NCBI GenBank assembly: GCA_016215705.1
Contig: JACRIR010000157.1
Span: forward strand, 1-20,025
Source: Candidatus Poribacteria bacterium
Lineage (GTDB): Bacteria; Abyssobacteria; SURF-5
DNA: 20,025 nt
Direction of reading: 5' to 3'
Shown: positions 1 to 6,202 of the stretch, piece by piece
How the letters are laid out: the number at the start of each line of letters is the position of its first letter
How positions within the stretch are numbered: the first letter of the stretch is position 1
The notes under the pieces: model-generated
Database searches by the model: none
What the model was told of the DNA's origin: nothing
Seen by the model: only the letters and a program-made list of their open reading frames with translations
Program-made: the position numbers and the translations under genes

Positions 1-48
1 AGCAGGAGACGGAATTTGCGGGAAGGATTCATGGGGGAATTATAGCAC

Positions 49-342
49 ATGAAGGAGATGATTCCCTTCTTTGGAAGTTTAGCCCGGAACTCTGAATTTG
101 ATTTGTCAGGAGATATGGCGATGCCGAACGGAAATTGTCCGATAGGGGCTGCGCACGCGCAGCAGATACGGTTGCTCGAGGAGAGCATCGAGCGGGTAGA
201 TGCTTGTTTGGGGCGCAAGGCCGAGACCTCTAGTCTCGAGCGAGTGGAGGAAAAAGTGGACAAGATATCGAACATGCTATGGGCGCTCGTCACGCTCATC
301 ATAGCGAACCTCGCAGGCATCATTCTTGTTCTGATTCAATGA
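49..342 (+). CDS. Small coiled-coil membrane protein, holin/XhlA-like
   Basis: This 97-aa protein has a charged, heptad-like stretch (about residues 40-74, rich in E, R and L) followed by one hydrophobic segment (about 77-96) that ends at the C-terminus. That layout, a soluble coiled coil and then a terminal membrane anchor, resembles XhlA-type haemolysin/holin accessory proteins of phage lysis cassettes. The next gene, 28 nt downstream in the same direction, looks like an M15 cell-wall peptidase, which supports the lysis reading. ATG 49 is preceded by a GGGGGA stretch at suitable distance; ATG 58 is a less likely start. No catalytic motif is visible. It could equally be an unrelated small membrane protein, because the resemblance is architectural and not based on a recognised motif. 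Confidence 0.6.
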   Translation: MKEMIPFFGSLARNSEFDLSGDMAMPNGNCPIGAAHAQQIRLLEESIERVDACLGRKAETSSLERVEEKVDKISNMLWALVTLIIANLAGIILVLIQ

Positions 343-370
343 GGAATTGGCGCCGGGAAAGGGGGAGAAA

Positions 371-760
371 ATGGAGAACGCCGATTTGTTTCCGCTTGCA
401 TTCAAGTCGCCGCGACAGCGGCAGGAGTTTTATTCGCCGAAGCTCGACGCGCGACTGTTCTGGATCATCGGGCTCATTGCGCTGTGGGTTTCAAGAAAGC
501 ACGGGCTCGCGCCGGAACTGACGGATGTCTACCGGACCGGGGAAGAGCAGCGGCGAATATACCCCAACGAGCCAACCCGGAGATCGGTTCATCAGTTCTG
601 GCGCGGATGCGATATCGTCGCGCGGGGGCTGAACGCCGCCGCGCACGCCGAAATCAGGGACTTCGTCAACCGGCTGTTTCACTATGGCAAGCCCGGCCAC
701 GAGACCTGCATATATCATGATGTCGGCAAAGGCTGGCATTTGCACGTACAAGTCAAATGA
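371..760 (+). CDS. M15-family (VanY/endolysin-like) peptidase
   Basis: The 129-aa product carries the pattern of zinc D-Ala-D-Ala carboxypeptidases and M15 endolysins: S72-V-H74 followed by D81 (compare SxHxxGxAxD) and a C-terminal W-H-L-H-V signature with H123 and H125. These peptidases cut peptidoglycan stem peptides. The usual glycine of the first motif is replaced (sequence HQFWRGCD), so the fit is good but not exact. The frame is open from TTG 347, but ATG 371 has a purine-rich GGGGGAG just upstream and is preferred. No signal peptide is visible, as expected if a holin-like partner exports it; the preceding gene is a candidate. It may be a prophage remnant or a domesticated lysis enzyme. 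No other phage genes are in the window, but the left edge is cut close by. Confidence 0.65.
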   Translation: MENADLFPLAFKSPRQRQEFYSPKLDARLFWIIGLIALWVSRKHGLAPELTDVYRTGEEQRRIYPNEPTRRSVHQFWRGCDIVARGLNAAAHAEIRDFVNRLFHYGKPGHETCIYHDVGKGWHLHVQVK

Positions 761-784
761 TGGCTTCTGGTTTCAGGTTTCTGG

Positions 785-814
785 TTGAAAAAGGGGCGCG
801 CTCGACTGTAATAT
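785..814 (+). promoter_or_regulatory. Possible sigma70-type promoter
   Basis: TTGAAA (785-790) and TAATAT (809-814) are separated by 18 bp. It points toward the gene starting at 1013, about 190 bp away, with the hairpin repeat at 887-957 in between. It is a sequence match only. Confidence 0.3.
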
Positions 815-886
815 GATAGTGTATAAGTGCGAGGTTAAGAGAGGTGAAAAGGGCACAACGAAGGAATCCGGCGCATACTAATCACA

Positions 887-957
887 CGGGCGCAATGAAT
901 TGCGCCCCTACAGGAGTATACGAGGGATTTCTGTAGGGGCGCGATTCATCGCGCCCG
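887..957. repeat. Double-hairpin intergenic repeat (TGTAGGGGC family)
   Basis: Two 27-nt arms (887-913 and 931-957) are inverted copies of each other, matching at 25 of 27 positions, separated by 17 nt. Each arm is also a self-complementary hairpin: 888-907 pairs GGGCGCAAT with ATTGCGCCC, and 936-956 pairs around TC as GGGCGCGAT with ATCGCGCCC. The two differences between arms are paired changes (A-T in one, G-C in the other), so both hairpins stay intact. A third arm copy lies at 8642-8668 and a related palindrome at 5950-5981. The 761-1012 spacer holds no gene that I can support. Confidence 0.8.
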
Positions 958-1012
958 ATATGGCGATTTGGTTGCGGCTTCGCCGCGCTGTGCAATCTGC
1001 GGATAGAGGAGT

Positions 1013-1507
1013 ATGGATTCTACAATTGAAACGGGTATCCTGCCGCTGGTGAAAGCGTTCGGAAAACTCGGTTTTGCGAGCACGGTCTACAGTTGCGAGG
1101 GCCATTTCGGCCAGGCGCAAAAGGAGCTGTTTCTTCCGACCGCCTATGTGACGTTCAGCGTTGGCGACGTGAAGAAGTTCGGTGGACTGTGCGAGCGGAT
1201 ACGCGAGACAGATGGCGCTATTGATGCGGTGAGCCTGCGGTTGACTTACGATTGTATCCTCGGACGCTATACACTCTCGATATGGCCGGCGCATTCACTC
1301 GAGGACGCTTCCGAAAAGCGCGCGGTTGTTGATTCGGCCATTGAGCGGCTCTCGAAAGAGATAGAGCACTTTGCGAGAATGCTTGCGGGGCACGCCGCCG
1401 CCAAAAGCATCGAGCGGGATCATTCGTTTCCGTGCGGCGAGTCACCGCCGCCGTGCGCATTTGTCGTTCCGCCGAAGCCGGTGATCTGTCCGTTCGCGAA
1501 AGGATAA
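1013..1507 (+). CDS. Conserved-looking protein of unknown function (YSCEGH motif)
   Basis: I do not recognise this 164-aa protein. It begins with a region reading GILPLVKAFGKLGFAS and then YSCEGH (C28, H31), a compact Cys/His-containing motif that might bind metal or form an active site. The centre is predicted soluble with mixed alpha/beta character, and the C-terminus is proline- and cysteine-rich (CGESPPPC, PVICPF). There is no signal peptide or membrane segment. The start is ATG 1013; a GAGGAG lies only one or two bases upstream, closer than a normal ribosome-binding site, so initiation may be weak. The stop is two bases before the GTG of the next gene, which points to translational coupling with the zinc-ribbon membrane protein. 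Confidence 0.6.
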   Translation: MDSTIETGILPLVKAFGKLGFASTVYSCEGHFGQAQKELFLPTAYVTFSVGDVKKFGGLCERIRETDGAIDAVSLRLTYDCILGRYTLSIWPAHSLEDASEKRAVVDSAIERLSKEIEHFARMLAGHAAAKSIERDHSFPCGESPPPCAFVVPPKPVICPFAKG

Positions 1508-1509
1508 GA

Positions 1510-2547
1510 GTGGACAAAAGATTCATAACCTTTCAATGTGAGTGCGGGCAGACGATCAGCGCGCCGGTCGAGCGGGCGGGCGCCAAGGGTCGCTGCAAGG
1601 CGTGCGGGCGGACGATCATTGTGCCGTCAATTTCACCCGTGAATCCGATGGAGGGAGAAGGCGAGTATTCGGAAGAAGACCTGATCACGCATCCGCACGA
1701 ACGACCTGTCCGCAAGAAAGCGCCCCCGCCTGCGCCGGCAGAAAAGAAGAGTCTGTTCGGGATGCTGGGCGAGATATTGACGTATCCTTTTTCGGACAAG
1801 ATGGCCACGCAGATATTCCTCTCGGGGGCCATCCTTTTCAGCCCGTTGGTGTGGCTGCCCGTCAAGCCTTTCCTGCATGTGCCGTGTCTCGGGGTCGTTC
1901 TGTTTCTCGTTTTCCTTGTAATCGTCATAAGTGTGCGTCTGATGTACTTCAGCTACCTGCTTCTGATAATCGAGAAATCGGCCGAAGGCAGTCGCGTGAT
2001 TCCCGAACTGCCGGTGTTCCAGTCGTGGGACCAGCACTTTGGCGACCTGATCAAAGTGCTGGGCGCGTCGGCAATCGCGTTTGCTCCGTATCTCGTGTAT
2101 GCGGCGTCGGTGAATATTGAGGTGTTGGGGCGGATGCTCGAGGCGTATTCGACGGGGAAGGTCCCGGGGGCGGATGTCATCGGCGACGTCTCCAACAGGC
2201 TCGAAGCGCTTGTTTTGCTATATGCGATCGCGGCGTTCTATATGCCGATGGTGCTCATGGCGCTGGTCACTACGCGCAGTTTCGTGAAGGCGGTCAACCC
2301 GGTATTCATTGTGCGTTCCATAGTCAGGGTCTGGCGCGAGTACCTCGCGGCGATGTTAATCATCTTTTTCGTTCTGCGAGGCGGACTCACATTGTTCACT
2401 ATATTAAAGGACGTGCTTGCGGCGGATTGGTTTGCCGCCGTCGTCGGGTATGTCGCGGAGCCGATATTGAAGTTTTACGCCTTCGTCGTCACGATGCACG
2501 TCATCGGACTGCTCTACTACAGGAACAAGGATATGTTAGAATGGTAA
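1510..2547 (+). CDS. Zinc-ribbon multi-pass membrane protein
   Basis: The 345-aa product starts with a zinc ribbon: C10-x-C12 and C29-x-x-C32 in a FxCxCG...RCKACGRTIIVP context. A charged, proline-rich linker (about 40-80) follows, then four to six hydrophobic segments (for example about 101-120, 128-155, 183-203 and several toward the C-terminus). The function is unknown; the arrangement of a cytoplasmic zinc finger plus an integral membrane domain suggests a sensor or scaffold, which is inference. GTG 1510 is chosen because AAAGGA lies 6 nt upstream and the preceding gene stops at 1507; the frame stays open upstream to 1432 but that would overlap the neighbour by 76 nt. It is followed after 70 nt, spanning a long hairpin, by the M48 protease gene. 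Confidence 0.7.
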   Translation: MDKRFITFQCECGQTISAPVERAGAKGRCKACGRTIIVPSISPVNPMEGEGEYSEEDLITHPHERPVRKKAPPPAPAEKKSLFGMLGEILTYPFSDKMATQIFLSGAILFSPLVWLPVKPFLHVPCLGVVLFLVFLVIVISVRLMYFSYLLLIIEKSAEGSRVIPELPVFQSWDQHFGDLIKVLGASAIAFAPYLVYAASVNIEVLGRMLEAYSTGKVPGADVIGDVSNRLEALVLLYAIAAFYMPMVLMALVTTRSFVKAVNPVFIVRSIVRVWREYLAAMLIIFFVLRGGLTLFTILKDVLAADWFAAVVGYVAEPILKFYAFVVTMHVIGLLYYRNKDMLEW

Positions 2548-2550
2548 CGG

Positions 2551-2597
2551 CCCTTGATTCGGGGACACGATGTGGCATCATGTCCCCGTATCAAGGG
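2551..2597. repeat. 47-nt imperfect palindrome (GGGGACACGATG family, copy 1)
   Basis: CCCTTGAT (2551-2558) pairs with ATCAAGGG (2590-2597), then C and GGGGACA pair with TGTCCCCG, then GATG with CATC around a TGG loop; only two internal mismatches occur. It sits between the zinc-ribbon gene stop and the M48 start at 2618, where it could form a strong mRNA hairpin acting as a partial terminator or stabiliser. Related copies are at 8590-8630 and 17688-17747. Confidence 0.8.
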
Positions 2598-2617
2598 AAA
2601 CAACTTGCAAAGGAAAC

Positions 2618-3613
2618 ATGAATCTCTTCAGAAAAATAGACAAGATGGTCGATGCGGCGGCGTCGCAGTTGGGCGGGCCCGCGTCGCACACGTTTTACAA
2701 GATACTTCTCTATGTCTTCATAGTGGGAGTGGCGGCGTGGATACCATATTCGATCGCGCGCCACGTGTACACGAGCGGGTTCCACGTCGTCAGCGTCGAG
2801 CGCGAGCAGCGTGTGGGCCGCGAATTTGCCGGAAATCTGGAAAAGACGATGTCGGTCGCGCGCGAGGATGATCCGCTGTCGCTCTACGTGAACGAGGTGG
2901 GCGGCCGCATTGCCGCTGAGCACAACCCGTGGCTGGTCAAGTTCGATTTTCAGGTGGTCGAAGACCCTCGCATGGCGAATGCGTTTGCGCTTCCCGGCGG
3001 CAGCATATACATAACGACGGGGCTGCTGGAGAAGCTGGACAACGAGGCTGAACTGGCGGGCGTTTTGGCCCATGAGGTCGCTCACGTGGCCCAGAGGCAT
3101 TACGCGCGGAACATGGGGCGCCAGATGCTTGTCTCGTGGGTGAAGAAATTCCTCGGCGGCGCCGACAGCACAATGCTCGAGGCGGGCTCTTTTTTCGCAA
3201 CGAACGTCACGTTCCTGCGCATGCGCCAGCAGGACGAACTCGAGGCGGACCACCAGGGAGCGCTCTACATCTACGCGCTCGACTATGACCCGGACGCAAG
3301 CGTGACATTGGCAAAGAAGCTCCTCGAAATGGAACATCAAATGCCCGATTTCGTGCGCACAATGGCGCTTACGCATCCGCCGTCTCGCGAGAGACTCGAG
3401 GCGCTCGAGAACCTGATCTCGGCGCTGGCGCGAAGAGAAGGATTGACGCTGGGGGAGGAGCGGTTTAGAGGGATAGTGAAGAAAGAGCAGTTCCCGGCGC
3501 CGGACCTTGAGTTTCTGAATAAGATACAAAGGGAACAAGAGATAAGACAAAAGGCGCTGGAACTGGAAAGGCAAAGGCGGGAAGCGGGCGAAGTCCATTC
3601 GATCTTGGATTGA
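2618..3613 (+). CDS. M48-family membrane metalloprotease
   Basis: This 331-aa protein has one N-terminal membrane segment (about residues 27-46) and then an M48 peptidase domain. The zinc-binding HEVAH is at 152-156 and the third-ligand motif E207-L-E-A-D211 follows, as in M48 (HtpX/Oma1/BepA-like) enzymes. NAFALPGGSIYITTGLL (about 121-137) is the family's usual strand before the active helix, and HPP occurs near the C-terminus. The C-terminal tail is charged and probably helical. Such enzymes degrade or mature envelope proteins; the substrate here is unknown. ATG 2618 has AAAGGA just upstream; the longer frame from 2570 would start inside the palindromic repeat and is unlikely. The phosphotriesterase-like gene follows after 18 nt, so the two are probably co-transcribed. 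Confidence 0.9.
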   Translation: MNLFRKIDKMVDAAASQLGGPASHTFYKILLYVFIVGVAAWIPYSIARHVYTSGFHVVSVEREQRVGREFAGNLEKTMSVAREDDPLSLYVNEVGGRIAAEHNPWLVKFDFQVVEDPRMANAFALPGGSIYITTGLLEKLDNEAELAGVLAHEVAHVAQRHYARNMGRQMLVSWVKKFLGGADSTMLEAGSFFATNVTFLRMRQQDELEADHQGALYIYALDYDPDASVTLAKKLLEMEHQMPDFVRTMALTHPPSRERLEALENLISALARREGLTLGEERFRGIVKKEQFPAPDLEFLNKIQREQEIRQKALELERQRREAGEVHSILD

Positions 3614-3631
3614 AAGAAGGACGGTGATTTC

Positions 3632-4660
3632 ATGGGCGGGCAACTCGGGAAGGTTCAAACGGTGCTGGGGCTTGTCGAGCCGAAGCAGTTGGGATTCACG
3701 CAGACGCATGAACATGTTCTTGTCAATCTGCTGCCCGAGCCGCTCCGGAAGGAATACGTCGGCGAGCCGATTACGCTCGAGAATGTGGGATATCTCCGGC
3801 GCAACTGGTTGAATAATCCGCATAACCTCAGCCTCACGAGCGAGGCCGACGCCATCGATGAGTTGAAACGGTACAAGTCGTCGGGCGGTGGGGCAATTGT
3901 CGAGATGACTCCCATCGGCACTGCGCGCGATCCTGAAGCGCTTGCCCGCGTCTCACTGGCCGCCGGAGTCCACGTCGTGATGGGGACCAGTTTCTACAAT
4001 GCGGCCTTTCATCCAGCCGAGATTCAGAATCTTTCCGAGGAGGGTATTGCCCGCATTTTTGTGAGAGATATCATGGATGGGGCGGACGGCGCGGGCGTAA
4101 GGGCCGGAATCGTGGGCGAGATCGGTCTCGATTGGCCCCTGTATGAAAGCGAGACGCGGGTGCTTCGCGCCGGCGCGCTCGCGCAAGCCGACACGGGCGC
4201 CGCGCTCAATATTCACCCGGGCCGGGCTCCCGAAGCGCCGCTGGACGCCATCCGCATCGTGAAGGAGGCCGGCGGCAACCCCGAGCGGACTGTCATGAGT
4301 CACGTCGAGAGGACACTGTTTAATCTGGACGAGATGCTAAGGCTCGCGGAAACCGGCTGTTATCTCGAGTTCGACCTCTTTGGGCAGGAGTGGAGCTATT
4401 ATCCGCTGTCGGATATTGACATGCCCAATGACGCCACTAGGGTCGATTATCTCATCGGCCTCATCGGACACGGCTACAAAGACAAATTGCTCGTATCGCA
4501 GGACATTTGCCACAAGACCCAATTGGCGCGGTATGGCGGCGACGGATATAGCCACATCCTCGACAATGTGTTGCCAATCATGCGGCGCAAGGGCATGAGC
4601 AATGAGGATATCGAGGCGGTGACGGTTCGCAATCCGGCGAAGATGCTGACCTTTGTTTAG
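3632..4660 (+). CDS. Phosphotriesterase-family metallohydrolase
   Basis: The 342-aa product matches the amidohydrolase-superfamily phosphotriesterase-related group. Metal-binding residues appear in the expected order: H26-E-H28 near the N-terminus, E163 in VGEIG (a bridging carboxylate, where classic phosphotriesterase has a carbamylated lysine), H195 in NIHPG, H224 in SHVER, and D291 in SQDICHK. Full length is typical. Family members hydrolyse lactones or phosphoesters; the substrate cannot be read from sequence. An AAGGA lies about 11 nt and a GGTGA about 5 nt before ATG 3632. It is the last gene of the rightward run and its stop faces the stop of rsmG across a 136-nt convergent spacer. No signal peptide is visible, so it is likely cytoplasmic. 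Confidence 0.9.
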   Translation: MGGQLGKVQTVLGLVEPKQLGFTQTHEHVLVNLLPEPLRKEYVGEPITLENVGYLRRNWLNNPHNLSLTSEADAIDELKRYKSSGGGAIVEMTPIGTARDPEALARVSLAAGVHVVMGTSFYNAAFHPAEIQNLSEEGIARIFVRDIMDGADGAGVRAGIVGEIGLDWPLYESETRVLRAGALAQADTGAALNIHPGRAPEAPLDAIRIVKEAGGNPERTVMSHVERTLFNLDEMLRLAETGCYLEFDLFGQEWSYYPLSDIDMPNDATRVDYLIGLIGHGYKDKLLVSQDICHKTQLARYGGDGYSHILDNVLPIMRRKGMSNEDIEAVTVRNPAKMLTFV

Positions 4661-4796
4661 GACAATCAACCTTAGCGAAGAGTCTCCATTTCAGATTTGA
4701 TTCGTGTAATTCGTCCGATTCGCGGCAGTCGTGATCCGAATTCGTTTCTTCTTATTAATCCAAAATCCAAAATAGAATGAGCCCCGAGCCTTCCCG
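4661..4796. other. Convergent spacer with degenerate repeat fragments
   Basis: There is no gene. It contains AGCGAAGAGTCTC (4674-4686), the inverse of the start of the CTCAGAATGAC-type repeats at 15021 and 19540; ATTCGTGTAATTCGTCC-like text; and AATCCAAAATCCAAAAT. These are typical low-complexity dispersed repeats. I see no clear intrinsic terminator. Confidence 0.5.
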
Positions 4797-5474
4797 TTAT
4801 TCCTGCGGCTTTTTTATCGCAATCAATTTGCGCTCGGTCGCCACTCCCGTCAACCGATAAGTCTCTGTCTTCTCGATTACTGCGACTGCATCCTTCTTCC
4901 CGCCGAATGAAAGTGTCTCTCCTTCCATCGCGCCCGTCTGCGCGACGAACAGTCCGCCTGCTTTCAGGAATGGCAGCGCCAGTTTGAGCGCGACTTCGGG
5001 CGGGGCGACCGCCCGGCAGAAGGCGAAGTCGAATTTTTGGCTGAAATTCTCCATCTGCGCGAGTTCCTCGGCCCGGCCTCGCGTCACAACTGTTTCGGTC
5101 AGCGCAAGCTCTCTTATGGCAGTCTTCAGAAAAGAAACCTTCTTTGCGTTTGAATCGATGAGCGTAAGTCGCCATTGTGGACGGGCCACTTGGACAACGA
5201 TGCCGGGGAATCCGCCGCCGGCCCCGATGTCGACCACGGCGATTCGGGCTGTCGGCTCGGCGACCAGCGATGCGGCGAACCGGGCGGCCATGAGAGAGTC
5301 CGCGAAGAGTTCCACCGCGGCGCGCTCCGGTTCGACGCTGCCGACAAGCCTGACGCGCGGGTTCCATTTGAGGAGCAGAGCATAGTGCCGCAGGCAGGTC
5401 TCGAGCGCCTCCGGCATAACGGCTATGCCGTGGCGCTGTGCCTCGATGATGAGAGCATCGCGAAAGAGATTCAT
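4797..5474 (-). CDS. rsmG: 16S rRNA (guanine-N7) methyltransferase RsmG (GidB)
   Basis: This 225-aa Rossmann-fold methyltransferase uses S-adenosylmethionine to methylate N7 of the guanosine equivalent to E. coli G527 in 16S rRNA. The SAM-binding motif VVDIGAGGGFPGI is at about residues 80-92, LIDSNAKKVSFLK follows at 105-117, and CRAVAPP lies at about 153-159 where family members have SRAF/A. Length is normal. The frame opens at a GTG (5486), but ATG 5474 (MNLFRD) fits family N-termini; neither has a strong ribosome-binding site. rsmG often sits beside parA-parB near replication origins; here it lies about 5 kb from parA, separated by an inserted block with two rightward genes and a leftward foldase gene. 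Confidence 0.93.
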   Translation of the reverse strand: MNLFRDALIIEAQRHGIAVMPEALETCLRHYALLLKWNPRVRLVGSVEPERAAVELFADSLMAARFAASLVAEPTARIAVVDIGAGGGFPGIVVQVARPQWRLTLIDSNAKKVSFLKTAIRELALTETVVTRGRAEELAQMENFSQKFDFAFCRAVAPPEVALKLALPFLKAGGLFVAQTGAMEGETLSFGGKKDAVAVIEKTETYRLTGVATERKLIAIKKPQE

Positions 5475-5582
5475 ATGTTTGCCCACGATTCGCTAATTTT
5501 ATCAGAAACCTGAAACTGGCTGCCACATCCTTCGTCTTTTTGCTCCTCGTTTAGCATTCGCAGCCAACGACGGCCATAATGA

Positions 5583-5605
5583 AAGGACAATTGGTCTGTG
5601 TCCTT
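5583..5605 (+). promoter_or_regulatory. 7-bp inverted repeat upstream of a ribosome-binding site
   Basis: AAGGACA (5583-5589) and TGTCCTT (5599-5605) are perfect inverted arms around a 9-nt loop, ending 6 nt before the GGAGG (5612-5616) of the small ORF. It could be an operator or a 5' UTR hairpin. It is a single instance, with no motif match. Confidence 0.35.
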
Positions 5606-5623
5606 GAACATGGAGGCTGGATC

Positions 5624-5875
5624 ATGTGGAAGAAGATTGCGATTGTTCAATTGATTGCGATTGTTGCGATCATCGCGTTTCTTGCCGGGAAAGAGGCGCG
5701 TGGTCTCTCGCCGACAACGGCGACGGAGTTCGTCACGTGGAACCAGCAGGGCGACGTGGTCCACATCTGGAGCTACTACTCCGACAAGAAACTCTGGACC
5801 GTCACCCGGCTCGACTTCGCCTCAGCGGCCTATCTTGAGAAAGAGATATCCGTCAAGCCGTCGTTCAAGTATTGA
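5624..5875 (+). CDS. Small signal-anchored protein, unknown function
   Basis: This 83-aa protein has an N-terminal hydrophobic stretch after MWKK (about residues 5-22, IAIVQLIAIVAIIAFLAG), so it is anchored in the membrane or exported. The remaining 60 residues are a compact domain with several aromatics (TWN, IWSYYSDKKLWTV, AAYLEKE) and no cysteines. I do not recognise the family. ATG 5624 is well supported: GGAGG lies 7 nt upstream. A longer frame from 5579 would place a polar leader before the signal segment and is less likely. It is divergent from rsmG and 327 nt ahead of the large secreted protein gene. Confidence 0.6.
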   Translation: MWKKIAIVQLIAIVAIIAFLAGKEARGLSPTTATEFVTWNQQGDVVHIWSYYSDKKLWTVTRLDFASAAYLEKEISVKPSFKY

Positions 5876-5949
5876 GAAAGACGTCTTTCCTCTCTTCTTG
5901 CGTCTTGCCCGGGTGTGCGTCATAGAGATTGGTCAAGGCCAAAGAATTC

Positions 5950-5981
5950 TTGTAGGGGCACGGAGCGCCGTGCCCCTACAA
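5950..5981. repeat. Perfect 14-bp stem palindrome (TGTAGGGGC family)
   Basis: Arms TTGTAGGGGCACGG (5950-5963) and CCGTGCCCCTACAA (5968-5981) are perfectly complementary around AGCG. The outer TGTAGGGGC is shared with the repeats at 887-957 and 8642-8668. It lies in the 5876-6202 spacer, which otherwise holds only the promoter at 6118-6146. Confidence 0.8.
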
Positions 5982-6117
5982 AGGCGCGGAAGACGCATTG
6001 CCAGTCGCAGCATGAGCCCCGTGACAGTAGTATTCGCTGCCCTCAGAATACACGACGCCAATGGAAAGACTTATCATCAACCACCTTTTGTGTCGCACTT
6101 TGTCTTGCCCGGGCCTC

Positions 6118-6146
6118 TTGACAAGATGCGGAAAAAATGGTTTAAT
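6118..6146 (+). promoter_or_regulatory. Sigma70-type promoter of the large secreted protein gene
   Basis: TTGACA (6118-6123), a 17-bp spacer and TTTAAT (6141-6146) form a near-consensus promoter. Predicted transcription begins about 50 nt before the start codon at 6203. Confidence 0.65.
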
Positions 6147-6202
6147 AGGAAGCAATGTTTCTCTTGTGGTTGTTCCGCATCAATTGTCAGGAGGGTTTTT
6201 CA

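Noticed and set aside
2591-3823. A 410-aa open frame on the minus strand across the M48 gene
   Set aside because: It is antisense to a clear M48 protease with intact motifs; its Arg/Leu/His-rich product shows no domain and reflects codon bias of the real gene.
5728-5745. GTCACGTGGAAC as a third parS site
   Set aside because: Only one half matches; the left arm (TTCGT) does not, and it lies in coding DNA of the small exported protein.
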